From Ichthyophis bannanicus (Eukaryota > Chordata > Amphibia > Gymnophiona > Ichthyophiidae): a DNA stretch of 64,000 nucleotides. The notes beneath the pieces were generated by a model, which made no database searches, was not told where the DNA came from, and was given only the letters and a program-made list of their open reading frames with translations. The stretch's first letter is position 1. The number at the start of each line of letters is the position of its first letter. The translations under genes and the position numbers were made by a program. This document shows, in pieces, positions 54,728 through 64,000 of this stretch. The DNA lies in NCBI GenBank assembly GCA_033557465.1, contig CM066037.1:204289156-204353155 (forward strand), read 5' to 3'.

Positions 54728-55600
54728 CAGGCGACTGGTGAAGTCATTGCAGTGGTGGAGTCAGCCACCCAATCTGCTCGAAGGAGTGTCTTTTCAGATT
54801 CCCTCGCACACAAGAGTGCTAACAGATGCCTCCTTGCTGGGCTGGGGAGCCCATTGCCAAAGATCATGCACTCAGGGGTTGTGGTCTCCTCAGGATTTTG
54901 CACACTAAATCAACCTCTTAGAGCTGCGGGTGATTCGCCTAGCTCTTCAAGTCTTTTGTCATGTCCTCTCACATCAGTCTGTATTGATACAGACGGACAA
55001 CCAGGTAGCAATTTTCTACGTGAACAAGCGGGAAGGTACAGGGTCTCGTATCCTATGTCAGGAGATACTGGACCTCTGCTCCTTTGCCCCATCAGGCAGG
55101 GTATGTCTCTCAAAGCAGTGTATCTGCCTGGTCAGGAGAACTGCCTAGCAGACAAACTAAGCAGGATTCTCCAACCTCACAAATGGCAACTGGATCCGGT
55201 GGTGGCCCAGAGGATTTTCCACCGCTGGGGACATCCATCCATCCATAGATCTATTTGCCAGTCCGCAAAATCACCAGCTGTCCATATTTTGCTCCAGACA
55301 GCCACATCCCCTGAGGTGATTGCAGATTCTTTCCTTATCTCCTGGTCAGGGGGCCTCATGTATGCGTTTTCTCCCACACCTCTGGTGGCGGGACAAGGCC
55401 TCTGTCATTCTGGTAGCCCCCAGATGGCCAAGACAGCCTTGGTTTCTGCTTCTCCTTCAGCTGGCAGTGGAAACCCCACTTCCACTGGGGACGCAGCCCG
55501 ACGACCTTTCACAGAAGCAGGGCTCTCTCTTGCACCCCAACCTCAGGGCCTTCAACCTATGGCATTGCTGCTGAAAGGGTAGTGCTGGCTCCTCTCCTCT
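54728..55600 (+). pseudogene. DIRS RNase H second part and MT-like region, copy G
   Basis: RNase H resumes at the duplication with SLQWW and LTDASLLGWGAH, then TDNQVAIFYVN. A block with MYAFSPTPLV near 55358 matches the MT-like YAFPP region of copy D. Frameshifts lie near 54895, 55100 and 55390. Confidence 0.78.
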
Positions 55601-55639
55601 CCTCCTACCTCGGAATGTAGAAGAAGTGTTACTGGCCTC

Positions 55640-56720
55640 TAGGAGGCAGTCCACTAGGAAATCCTATGCTTTCAAGTGGCGTAGATTTTAGGTGTGGTGT
55701 AACCAGCACAATGAAAACCTTTCTCTTGCCTTGTACCAGTGGTGCTGCAGTATCCTGCTTCACCTCTCAGAATTAGGTTTCAAGTCTAACTCTGTCAGGG
55801 TCCACCTGAGTGCTTTGTCAGCAAACCACTCGCCAGTGGAGGGGCAACCTCTTTCAGCTCACCCCCTGGTGTCCAGATTCCTCAGAGGTCTGCTTCAGCT
55901 GAAACCCCCAGTTCATCCTCTGGCAACTGAGTGGGATTTGAATGTGGTCTTACAGCAGCTTACTCGCCCACCTTTTGAGCCGATGTCCTCTTGCCATCTG
56001 CGCTTCCTCTCCTGGAAATTTCTCTTCCTGGTGGCACTCACATCAGCCAGACGTGTGAGTGAGCTGCAAGCTCTCGTAACTGATAAACCCTACACAAGGT
56101 TTTATAGGAATAGGGTGGTCCTCCGCATTCACCCGAAGTTCCTTCCAAAGGTGGTCTCTTCTTTCCATCTCAACCAGGAGGTGATTCTTCTGAACTTCCT
56201 TCCCAGGCCACATTCCAGCCGGGCAGAGGCAGTCCTGCACCCTGTATTGTAAGAGGGCATTGTCCTTCTACCTGGAGTGTACAAAGGTACATCGAAGGGC
56301 TACTCAGCTCTTCGTCTCGTATGACCCCAGTAAGCTGGGGTTACCTTTTTCCAAGTGTATGCTGTCTACCTGTGTGGCAGACTGTATTGCCTGGGCGTAC
56401 AGGGCATCTGACCTCCCGTTGCAGGGTCAAGTCACAGCCCACCGTGTCAGGGCTAAGGCTGCATCAGTGGCTCAGTTCCCCTCTGTTCCGTTGGCAGACA
56501 TCTGCCGGGCCGCAACTTGTTCTTCAAGCCAGACTTTTGCAGTCCATTACTGCCTGGATAGGGAGTCCCGACGGGACAGTGCTTTCGACCAGGCGGTTCT
56601 CAGTAACCTATTTGAGGTTCAGGCAACTCCAACCCTCCGACCCTTTGGTGTCAGGCTACCGGGGGGTGTTGCTTTCTCAGCTGAATTCCTATTGCAGCTG
56701 CTGAGGCTCTTCTAGAGGGA
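55640..56720 (+). pseudogene. DIRS tyrosine recombinase, copy G
   Basis: Two open stretches, 55692-56252 and 56260-56715, hold the recombinase. Arg in LTSARRVSELQAL, HxxR in TAHRVRAKA and Tyr in FAVHYCLD (TAC 56548-56550) are all present. A single frameshift near 56250 and an early stop near 55690 inactivate it. Confidence 0.82.
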
Positions 56721-56739
56721 GCCATTTTTCAGCTATGGG

Positions 56740-56865
56740 TTCTCGGTAGCCTATAGCTAGGGAGTCCCATATGTGAGGACTGACTTCCTGCTTGTTCCTG
56801 GAGAAAGCGTAGTTACTCACCTGTAACAGGTGTTCTCCAGGGACAGCAGGAATCAGTCCTCACGA
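56740..56865 (+). repeat. DIRS internal complementary region, copy G
   Basis: CCATATGTGAGGACTGACTT joins GTTACTCACCTGTAACAGGT as in copies A and C. Confidence 0.87.
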
Positions 56866-56929
56866 CCCTCCCTCCTCCCCTGGAGTTGCAGTCCTATTAT
56901 TTTTTTTATTCATTTTGCCGTCTGTTCAG

Positions 56930-57127
56930 CTATGTCATTTGACTGAGCGAGATGGCACCCTTGGGCGGGAAGGGGACCGCGCATGTGCGATGCAATCCCA
57001 AAGGCTTTCTTTGAAATCTGGGGAATTGCTCCACACGAGGGCTCCGTCGGTGCCGACGTCACCCATATGTGAGGACTGATTCCTGCTGTCCCTGGAGAAC
57101 ACCTGTCACAGGTGAGTAACTACGCTT
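56930..57127 (+). repeat. DIRS right inverted terminal repeat, copy G
   Basis: It ends CACCTGTCACAGGTGAGTAA then CTACGCTT. Beyond it an unrelated LINE begins. Confidence 0.82.
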
Positions 57128-57295
57128 AACATGATGTGGTGGTTTACACTGTCAAAGGCTGCAGAGATGTCTAGGAAAAGGAGGCGAAACATGCTTTCGG
57201 TGTTCTCAATGCCACGTAGAATACAGTCGAAGAGAGCAGTAAGGAGTGTCTTAACACCATGGTAAGGCCTAAAGCCATATTGCATTTTCCAATGT
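57128..57295 (-). mobile_element. L2-type LINE RT fragment
   Basis: The minus strand reads an LLFLDISAAFDSVNHH block, RT motif A of an L2/Rex-like LINE. The LINE is cut by DIRS G. Confidence 0.72.
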
Positions 57296-57955
57296 GCAGC
57301 AAGGCAAGACGAGGAGAAGTACTACAATGACGCATGCAAGGAATTAGAAGCAGAAACTATTAGAGAAAGAACAAGATTGGCTTTCTTACAGCTACGAGAA
57401 TAAAAGAAAAAATTCCATCCTCGAACTAGAATGTTACAAGATGCTCAAGGATCTATTTTGAATGATGCTGAGTAGATCAAGAAAACATGGAAAGAATATA
57501 TGGAGTTATTATATGATAAAGATCAAGTGGAGTAATAGCTGTTTCAACTTGTACCTTATGATCCGGAACCATTGGTGATGAAAGAAGTCGTCGAAGCAGC
57601 ATTGAAAGTCTTATAAAAGAACAAAGCACTAGGCATTGATGGCATTCCCATGGAAGTATTACAGCAATCTGATGCAGCTGTTACCATACTTGCAAGGCTC
57701 TGCCAGGAAATTTGGAAGACGACATGTCCAACTGACTGGAAAAGATTTGTGTTTATACCAGTACTAAAGAAAGGTGAACCAACTGACTGTGGAAATTATC
57801 GCACAATCGCTCTGATCCCACATGCCAGCAAGATTCTACTGAAGATTATTCAGCAGAGATTACAACCATATCTGGAATGAGAACTACCTGAACTGCAAGC
57901 AGGGTTCAGGAAAGGGCGAGGAACAAGAGAACTGGGGCCCTAGAGGTAGTATTGG
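57296..57955 (+). mobile_element. RTE-type LINE RT fragment
   Basis: The plus strand reads NKALGIDGIPMEVL, WKTTCPTDWKRFVFIPV, DCGNYRTIALI and LQAGFRKGRGTR, the finger-palm region of an RTE/BovB-like RT. Stops occur at several places. It may belong to the same family as the 3' end at 22290-22738. Confidence 0.72.
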
Positions 57956-58039
57956 TTGGGTGGTGGCCTTGCTAATCTGTTTTTCCTCCCCCCCCCCCTT
58001 TTTAGGAACCAATGGTAGGCTTTCCTTGAGATCAATCAG

Positions 58040-59300
58040 GGCCATCTTATTTAGGAGCCCTGAGAGCAATAATCAGTCTTTGCCAAAATAATGATGGCAG
58101 TAACAGCATTCCTAAGGAAGGGTGGGTGGCTGGTCCACCCTTTTCTGGATGACTGATTAATACGGGTGAAGTTGCAGCAGGAGAGCCAAAAGAAGCTAAG
58201 GTCAGAGTAATGGAAACCCTAGGCTGGGTTGTGAACGGAGCCAAAAGCAGCAAGTGCCATTGCATAATTTAGAATATCTGAGAGTATTAGACAGTTGCCA
58301 AAAGAAGGTGTTCTGGTAGAAGCCAAAATAACCAAGTTCCAGAACTAGCTTTGAGGAATATTGAAAGCCCATGCTGCAAGGAAATGGGGAATATATGCAG
58401 AAAGTAGACTCTATGACATCATAACTGGTAGTTGTGCTGTGAGCAATGTCACATGTGTAGTCCTTGCCCAGAGCCATGTTGGCCATTTTGTCTGTAGAGG
58501 GTGGAAACTATGAGGAATACCTAAAGACAGCCTGCAATGATGGCTCGACAGGAGCAACTTGGAGAAGGGTATAGACTCGGAACCTCTATTTGAGAGGAGA
58601 GGGCATAATGGTATCCACCAGTGCAAATTCTAAGGGGTTGGGAACATATTTTCAGGGTAAGATGTTCTTGTGATATTGGACACAGAATGTATATCGTTCT
58701 TCCCCATTCACTAATCAGCAGGGTGAAATAAAAGTCTAGCAAACATGCAGATCCAGTTATCCTTATAGTCTTTACTGACTGAGGGATCTGTGGCATGGGA
58801 TCTGATGAGGCTGAGGCTCCCTCAGTTCAAAGTGTTAGCTAAGATGAGGACTGATATGGATGGAAGACCTCACTCCAAACTTGTAGCCTGGCTTTGAATA
58901 GGGCAAGACTGAGAGATTATTCAGTGGAAGTTATATGTTTCTGAAGTCCAAGTAGAAAGCTACCTCACTTGCTTATATCAGAATATGGAATGTCTTCAAG
59001 ATAGGGTACCAGGATGAGCATTGCTCTCCATTGAATTCCAAATATTCTGGCATTCTTTCAAAGTGCTTCTCCTAGAGTTCCCTAAGGGCACAAATAGTTG
59101 TCCTGGCAGGCTGTAGAGTTACTGTATTAGGAAACTCCCTAGTGATTCACAGAAGTATGCTCCTAGGTTTTGAGGACGTATTAACAAGGAATGGAGAAGA
59201 CTGCATTTTCTTGATATTAGGAAGACATTGCAGAGTTATCTAAAGGTGACATTCATTTAGGATAGATAGGCTCTTTGTGCTGTTTGGAGGAACTTGGAAA
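58040..59300 (+). mobile_element. Old DIRS copy of the H family, heavily decayed
   Basis: The block around 58090-58165 reads MMAV...LRKGGWLVHPFLDD then a stop, matching RT motif C of copy H (LRKEGILVHPYLDD). Near 58760-58960 weaker matches to the MT-like tail and recombinase start of H follow in order. It shows that the H family is old although copy H itself is young. Ends are not found. Confidence 0.68.
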
Positions 59301-59308
59301 GGGCAAGT

Positions 59309-60556
59309 ACATAGAAACATAGAAACATGACAGCAGAACAAGACCACATGGCCTATCTAGTCTGCCCTTCCATATCAACTTCAATAGTCCCCTTTTTTAC
59401 CTTTAGAGATTCTGTGTTTGTCCCATGCTTTTTTTAAATTCAGATACTGTCCTCGTTTCCACCACCTCCACTGGGAGACTATTCCATGCATCTTATTTAC
59501 ATTTACATTCTCTTATCTTCCAGTCTTTCCGTAAAGAAATATTTCCACCTATTACTCCTGAGTCTATCCCCTTTCATTCTCATTCTTTGTCACCTCATAG
59601 CAGAGCTTGCCTTCAATTGAAAGAGACCCTCCTGTGCATTTATGCCACAGAGGTATTTAAATGTCTCTGACATATCGCCCCTATCCCGCCTTTCCTCTGA
59701 AGTATACATATTAAGATCGTAAAGTCTGTTCTCATATGCTTCATAACAAAGACCACTAACCATTTTAATAGCCACCCTCTGCACCTACTCCAACCTGCCT
59801 ATATCCTTCTGAAGGTGCGGTCTCCAGAATTGCACACAATACTCCAAGTGAGGTCGCACTAGACTTATACAGAGGCATTATCACCTCATTTTTTCTGCTG
59901 GCCATTCCTCTCCCTATACATCCAAGCATCCTTCTGGCTTTCGCAGTCACCTTTTCTACCCATTTAGCTACTTTAAGATCATCAGACACAGTTATGCCCA
60001 GGTCCCGCTCTTCTTTTGTGGACTGAAGTACCTCACCTCCTACACTGGATTTTTGCAGTCCGAATGCATGACCCTTCCATGTTCTGGACCATTCTTCAAG
60101 TTCAGCTAGATCTGTCCTCATGTTGTCGATGCCTTCATGTATGTCTCCTCTTCTTGCAAATTTTGGTGTCATCTGCAAACGAGCAAATCTTACCCGACAG
60201 TCCTTCTACAGTATCACTAACAAAGATGTTAAACAGAATTGGACCAAGGACAGATCTTTGCTGCACACCACTGATAATCTCCTTCTCCTCCGAGTGAGCT
60301 CCATTTACCCGAACCGTTTGTCGCCTCCCACTCAACCAGTTTCTAACCAAATCAGTGATTTTAGGGTCCATCCCTAGGGTGCTCAGTTTGTTTATAAGTT
60401 GCTTGTGTGGGACGGTGTCAAAGGCTTTACGAAAATCTAAATATACCACATCTAGGACTCTCCCTCTGTCCAACTCCCTGGTCACCCAGTCAAAGAAATC
60501 TATCAGATTTGTCTGACAAGACCTGCCTTTGGTGAATCCATGCTGCCTTGCATCCT
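59309..60556 (-). mobile_element. CR1 LINE fragment (CR1-3), decayed
   Basis: It has the 3' octamer tail and an RT part in three frames, with GFTKGRSCQTNLI, FDTVPHKQLINKL and FADD. It is 5'-truncated within RT. Several small deletions set it apart from CR1-1 and CR1-2. Confidence 0.85.
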
Positions 60557-61074
60557 CAAAAGTATGAATGTCCAGCTGGATCAAGGAAACAATGATGCTA
60601 GCCTATGCTGCTAATGGCCTTAGGTTTCTGCAGAAGCCGGGGCACACTTCTCCAGAACTGAGTTTTCTTCATTTTCTTCCTGAGAGCGTGCAGGTCTGTT
60701 CATTCAGAGAATCTCTATAGAGCAGCAATGTGAGTAACTGCACTGCTTTTTGTGGCATTTAAATACTTGAAGTTCTAATCAAACAATTTGCAGCCTTTGA
60801 TTTAGAGATCCTCCACCAGTATAGAAGGATAGCTTCAGTACATCCAATTGATTTAGCTTGGTATAAATCTTCCTAAGGGAATCCAGGCAAGGAGACTGCA
60901 CTAATGTGAGAAATACCACAGGAAAGTGAGAGGGCTGCCAGACCAGTGGTGATTAAGATTCTTTAGAAGAAAAAAGGGGGGTAGTATTGGCAGGTTGCTA
61001 TGGGTGGGGAGAGAGAGAAAAAGAAAAATAATAATTTAATGTACAGGAAATTGGAATCTGTGACATGGCATACT
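60557..61074. other. Unassigned sequence
   Basis: No gene or repeat recognised apart from a purine-rich stretch near 60965-61035. Confidence 0.5.
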
Positions 61075-62440
61075 GTCACGCCCACCACCACCTAGGCGGC
61101 TGCCTAGAGGCAAGCGGCGTGCTTTTTGTGTCTCTTGTTGATAGGGGAATCCAGAGCCGAGGCTTCTGGGATATGTAGTTGTGTAAATTAATACTGAGGC
61201 CAAGGGTTTTGAAGGCTAACACAGGAATTTATTTTTCCTCCTTCGCAACAAGGAGCATTTTTAATCTCAACACATGCAAAACAAAATAGGATGCTTCTCC
61301 AACACAAAAAGAAAACTTCTATGTCCAAGTTTCCCCAGTAACTTAAAAGTATACTGCTTCTGCCAGCTTAATACAGAGATATGGGTTTTCCTTCACAATT
61401 CCAGCATTCACGAATAAGGCCTTCGCAGTTCCTGCTCGCTTTGAGCCTTGGTATCTGCTTCTTTCAAAGTGTCCAGCATTCAGATCTCAGCTTCCAGGCT
61501 TTCTCTCTATTCTATGCACTGGAACTGCTTCTTGGCAAAGCGTTTAACATTTAAATCACAGCTTCAAATGTTTCTCTCTCTGTTATATGCACTGGAACTG
61601 CTTCTTGCCAAAGCATTTAACCTTTAACATTTAACATTTCTTTCACAGTTGTTCAGGCAGTTAGTTCCTAGGCTTCCCTTTCGTTTCAAACCCAGAACTT
61701 CCTTAGCTTATCTTCTCACAAAGGGAACAATCCATTAACTCTACAGACTCGGGGTCAGAATCCCCTCCCTCTGTCTGCATGCCTTCATATCCAAGGTTTG
61801 TTAACTCCTGGTTTTGCACAGCTTGTACCAATGAAGGTTTAACCTCTTCCAGTAACTCTAAGAGTTTCTCCCAGCGAGACCTTTTTCCACCCTCCGGGAT
61901 CTTAGCAAGGCTGTGGGGATCCTTATCTTGCATTAGACGGTTCAGTGAGTTTAACTGGCTTACATTATTCTTAACAGCAGCTCTACTCACAGTCCTGTCC
62001 AGAGCTGATGATTTCCTAGAAGCTTCCCGTACTGCTGCACGTGTACCTTGCTCCGCGTCAGCAACTCTCCCAGGCAAAACCCTCCTATCTCCAGACCTGG
62101 CTGCACTTCCTCTGTAGCACTGGTCTCTTCCTGGAGTGTGGCTACCTGTGTGCTGGAACCCTGGAGAATCCCCTCTGAGGCTATCCCTGGGAAGTTTCTT
62201 CCTTTCAGCGCTTCGGAAGGTTCGTTTTCCTTCCTCTTCCCTGGTGGTCTCCCTTCCTTCTGTTCCCTGGGGCTTAAATGAGTGTAGCTGCCCTACCGGT
62301 TCTAACTCCTCCCCCAGGTGCCTCCCATTACCTCCCTTGGATGCCTTGGAGCTTGGGCGTAGTCTGCACTCAGCAGCTATGTGTGTTTTTTTTTCTTTTG
62401 CTGCACTTTGACACTCTCTGCTCTCTGGGCTATCCCCCTG
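61075..62440 (-). mobile_element. Unclassified LTR-like / gag-like insertion in CR1-4
   Basis: The minus strand ends in GGGCGTGACA, a terminus common in Metaviridae LTRs, with an AATAAA-like signal near 61230. Upstream it encodes a polar 245-residue segment that has no recognised domain. It interrupts the CR1-4 endonuclease. The 5' boundary is near 62440; no matching LTR is seen there. Confidence 0.4.
61703..62440 (-). CDS. Unknown polar protein segment fused to the CR1 endonuclease
   Basis: It is the C-terminal half of one 492-codon open frame. It is rich in Arg, Lys, Glu and Ser and has possible coiled-coil helices near its end (GGKRSRWEKLLELLEEV). It resembles no family I know; it could be a gag or a chance frame. 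Confidence 0.4.
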   Translation of the reverse strand, partial: QGDSPESRECQSAAKEKKTHIAAECRLRPSSKASKGGNGRHLGEELEPVGQLHSFKPQGTEGRETTREEEGKRTFRSAERKKLPRDSLRGDSPGFQHTGSHTPGRDQCYRGSAARSGDRRVLPGRVADAEQGTRAAVREASRKSSALDRTVSRAAVKNNVSQLNSLNRLMQDKDPHSLAKIPEGGKRSRWEKLLELLEEVKPSLVQAVQNQELTNLGYEGMQTEGGDSDPESVELMDCSLCEKIS

Positions 62441-63181
62441 GCTGGAGGAAAGGACTAGGTCTAATATGGCTTCCCCTCTGGTCGGTTCATGAACCAGCTG
62501 CTCCAAGAAGCAGTCATTTATTTCATCTAGGAACTTTATCTCCCTAGCATGTCCTGACGTGACACTGACCCAGTCGATACCGGGGTAATTGAAATCACCC
62601 ATTATTATTACTGCGCTGTAACTTTTGTTAGCTTCCTTGATTTCTTTGAGCATTTCATCATCCATTTGGTCATTCTGGCCAGGTGCTCGATAGTACACCC
62701 CCATTGTCATCGCCTTCCCCCTTTTATATGGAATTTCAATCCATATAGATTCTACAGCAGATTTTGTTTCCTGCAAAACTTTAATCCTTTCTGAGTCAAT
62801 GCCCTCTCTAACATAGAGCGCAACCCCTCCACCAATTTGATCAGCTCTATCATTACGATATAGTTTGTACCCAGGTATCACAGTGTCCCACTGGTTGTCC
62901 TCCTTCCACCATGTCTCTGATATTCCAATCATATCTAACCTTTCATTTAGTGCTATATATTCTAACTCTCCCATCTTATTTTTTAGACTTCTAGCATTTG
63001 CATACAAGCATTTTAGAGACTGTATTTTATTCATATTAATTTGGCTATTGTTAGACATGGGTAATTTGGGATCTTTAAGCTCTGTCTGCTCCATACTCGA
63101 GGGCATTTGGGCTACTTTACTGTTTTGTGGAACCTCTCTGCTTTTGGTAGTATCCTTCAAGGATACATTCTTCCGAACCAT
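62441..63181 (-). pseudogene. CR1-4 ORF2 endonuclease, cut by an insertion
   Basis: It starts at an ATG (63181, MVRKNVSLKD). Endonuclease motifs ISETWW, YYRAPGQ and GDFNYPGIDW are intact. After EAILDLVLSS the CR1 protein stops and the unknown segment continues in the same frame. The SDH block and the whole RT are missing. Confidence 0.85.
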
Positions 63182-63204
63182 CTGTTCTTGGGCGACTGTC
63201 GGCT

Positions 63205-63706
63205 TTCCCCTAATATCTAGTTTAAAAGCTGCTCTATCTCCTTTTTAAAGGTTAATGCCAGCAGCCTGGTTCCATCCCGGTTAAGGTGAAGCCCATCCCT
63301 TCGGAAGAGCCCCTCCTTTCCCCAGAATGTTCCCCAGTTTCCTAACAAATCCAAAATCCTCATCTCTGCACCATTGTCTCATCCACGCATTGAGACTCCG
63401 GAGCTCTGCCTGCCTTTTGGGTCCTGCGCGTGGAACAGGAAGCATTTCGGAGAATGCTACCCTGGAAGTTCTGGATTTCAACTTCCTACCTAAAAGCCTA
63501 AATTTAGCCTCCAGAACCTCCCTACAACATTTTCCTATGTCATTGGTACCGACATGTACCAAGACAGCAGACTCCTCCCCAGCACTATCTAAGACCTTAT
63601 CTATGTGGCGCGTGAGGTCCGCTACCTTCGCACCAGGCAGGCATGTTACCAGGCGATCCTCACGTCCACCAGCCACCCAGCTATCTACATGCCTAAGTGG
63701 CCCCAA
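63205..63706 (-). pseudogene. CR1-4 ORF1 SGNH-esterase part, one frameshift
   Basis: HVGTND (block III) and, after a frameshift near 63295, RDGLHLNRDG (Asp-His pair) are visible. The N-terminal part with block I is cut at about 63706 by AT-rich sequence. The stop lies a few codons before the ORF2 ATG. Confidence 0.78.
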
Positions 63707-63944
63707 CGATGTAAAAATTGTTATAATTGATAAATAATAAATTTTAAAAAAGGTTGTGTTTAGGTATTTAAGTTGTTTGTTTATATAGGTTTGCTGGGGA
63801 TACTTATACTAATAAAACTATACCTAATACATTTAATGGACTTTGTTCACCTTAAGATTAATTAATCTCAGGTTCTTAATGTATGCCTGATGAGGATAAA
63901 CAGCTGCACTTGAGAGTGAATATGGCACCTCCTTCCCTTTAAGA
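63707..63944. other. AT-rich sequence inside CR1-4
   Basis: About 240 bases without CR1 homology lie between the ORF1 remnant and the 5' UTR match. It may be an insertion; no family is recognised. Confidence 0.45.
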
Positions 63945-64000
63945 AGTTTTAAGCACCTATAAAGCAACAATTATCCCAGGGGTGGGTGGGAGTTGGGGAG

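Larger units (their letters stand above)
43918..57127 (+). mobile_element. DIRS family 1 copy G, interrupted by a retrovirus
   Basis: Gag (from within the N-terminal part), RT, RNase H, recombinase, ICR (56740-56860) and right repeat are present. The endogenous retrovirus at 46536-54727 splits RNase H; removing it and one copy of the 5-base duplication restores continuous RNase H homology to copy D. The left end of family 1 is missing and replaced by family 2 sequence. Confidence 0.87.
62441..64000 (-). mobile_element. CR1 LINE (CR1-4), second subfamily, interrupted
   Basis: It carries ORF1 esterase, ORF2 endonuclease and a match to the CR1 5' UTR at the window end (TATAAAGCA and GGGGTGGGTGGGAGTT, 63945-64000). 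Its protein is clearly different from CR1-1. It continues beyond the window. Confidence 0.75.

Noticed and set aside
57128..61074. Further RALGAPA1 exons
   Set aside because: Looked for the segment that should follow GPLFQ and found no match between 57 and 61 kb.
1..64000. CRISPR arrays, operons or bacterial signals
   Set aside because: Spliced exons and vertebrate retroelements show a eukaryotic genome; no regularly spaced direct repeats are seen.

Overview
The window is vertebrate nuclear DNA built almost entirely from nested retrotransposons. Two short spliced exons at 32159-32307 and 34432-34561 (+) encode adjoining parts of RALGAPA1, the catalytic alpha-1 subunit of a Ral GTPase-activating complex. 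The rest therefore looks like very large, transposon-filled introns of that gene. The mix of several DIRS families, CR1, L2, RTE, Penelope-like, Tc1 and tRNA-derived SINE copies suggests an amphibian, perhaps a caecilian. That is an inference from element content only; turtles or tuatara are not excluded.

Layout: 1-4412 is a DIRS copy (A). 4413-9474 holds two CR1 elements head to tail on the minus strand, with a SINE in one of them. 9475-14140 is mixed old repeat (hairpin repeat, LINE scraps, a second SINE). 14150-19762 is DIRS copy C. 19763-23880 is mostly unassigned, with an RTE 3' end and LINE tails. 23880-31930 is one Tc1 transposon broken by an L2 insertion and by DIRS copy D. 31930-35270 is RALGAPA1 sequence with a short DIRS derivative (E) in the intron between the two exons. 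35270-42315 is DIRS copy H, of a different and nearly intact family, flanked by Penelope-like fragments in opposite orientations. 42316-57127 is a chimeric DIRS (F+G) that carries an 8.2 kb endogenous retrovirus, which itself carries a CR1. 57128-64000 holds L2, RTE, old DIRS, CR1 and an unclassified LTR-like insertion inside another CR1.

How the parts work: the DIRS copies encode Gag, reverse transcriptase/RNase H with a methyltransferase-like tail, and a tyrosine recombinase. They end in inverted repeats and carry an internal sequence complementary to both termini, as expected for replication through a circle. CR1 elements carry an ORF1 with an SGNH-esterase domain and an ORF2 with endonuclease and reverse transcriptase. 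The SINEs share a 3' stem-loop with the L2-type LINE, so they probably borrow its machinery.

Main results: (1) the retrovirus has a perfect 5-bp target duplication, but its two LTRs are inverted, so the U3 terminus is at both ends; (2) in two DIRS families Gag and recombinase share one reading frame that stays open across the overlapping RT/RNase H gene; (3) the shared L2/SINE 3' hairpin shows compensatory base changes; (4) F+G is a mosaic of two DIRS families; (5) the second RALGAPA1 exon ends at an apparent GC splice donor. Coordinates were read by eye; element edges marked approximate may be off by a few to some tens of bases.
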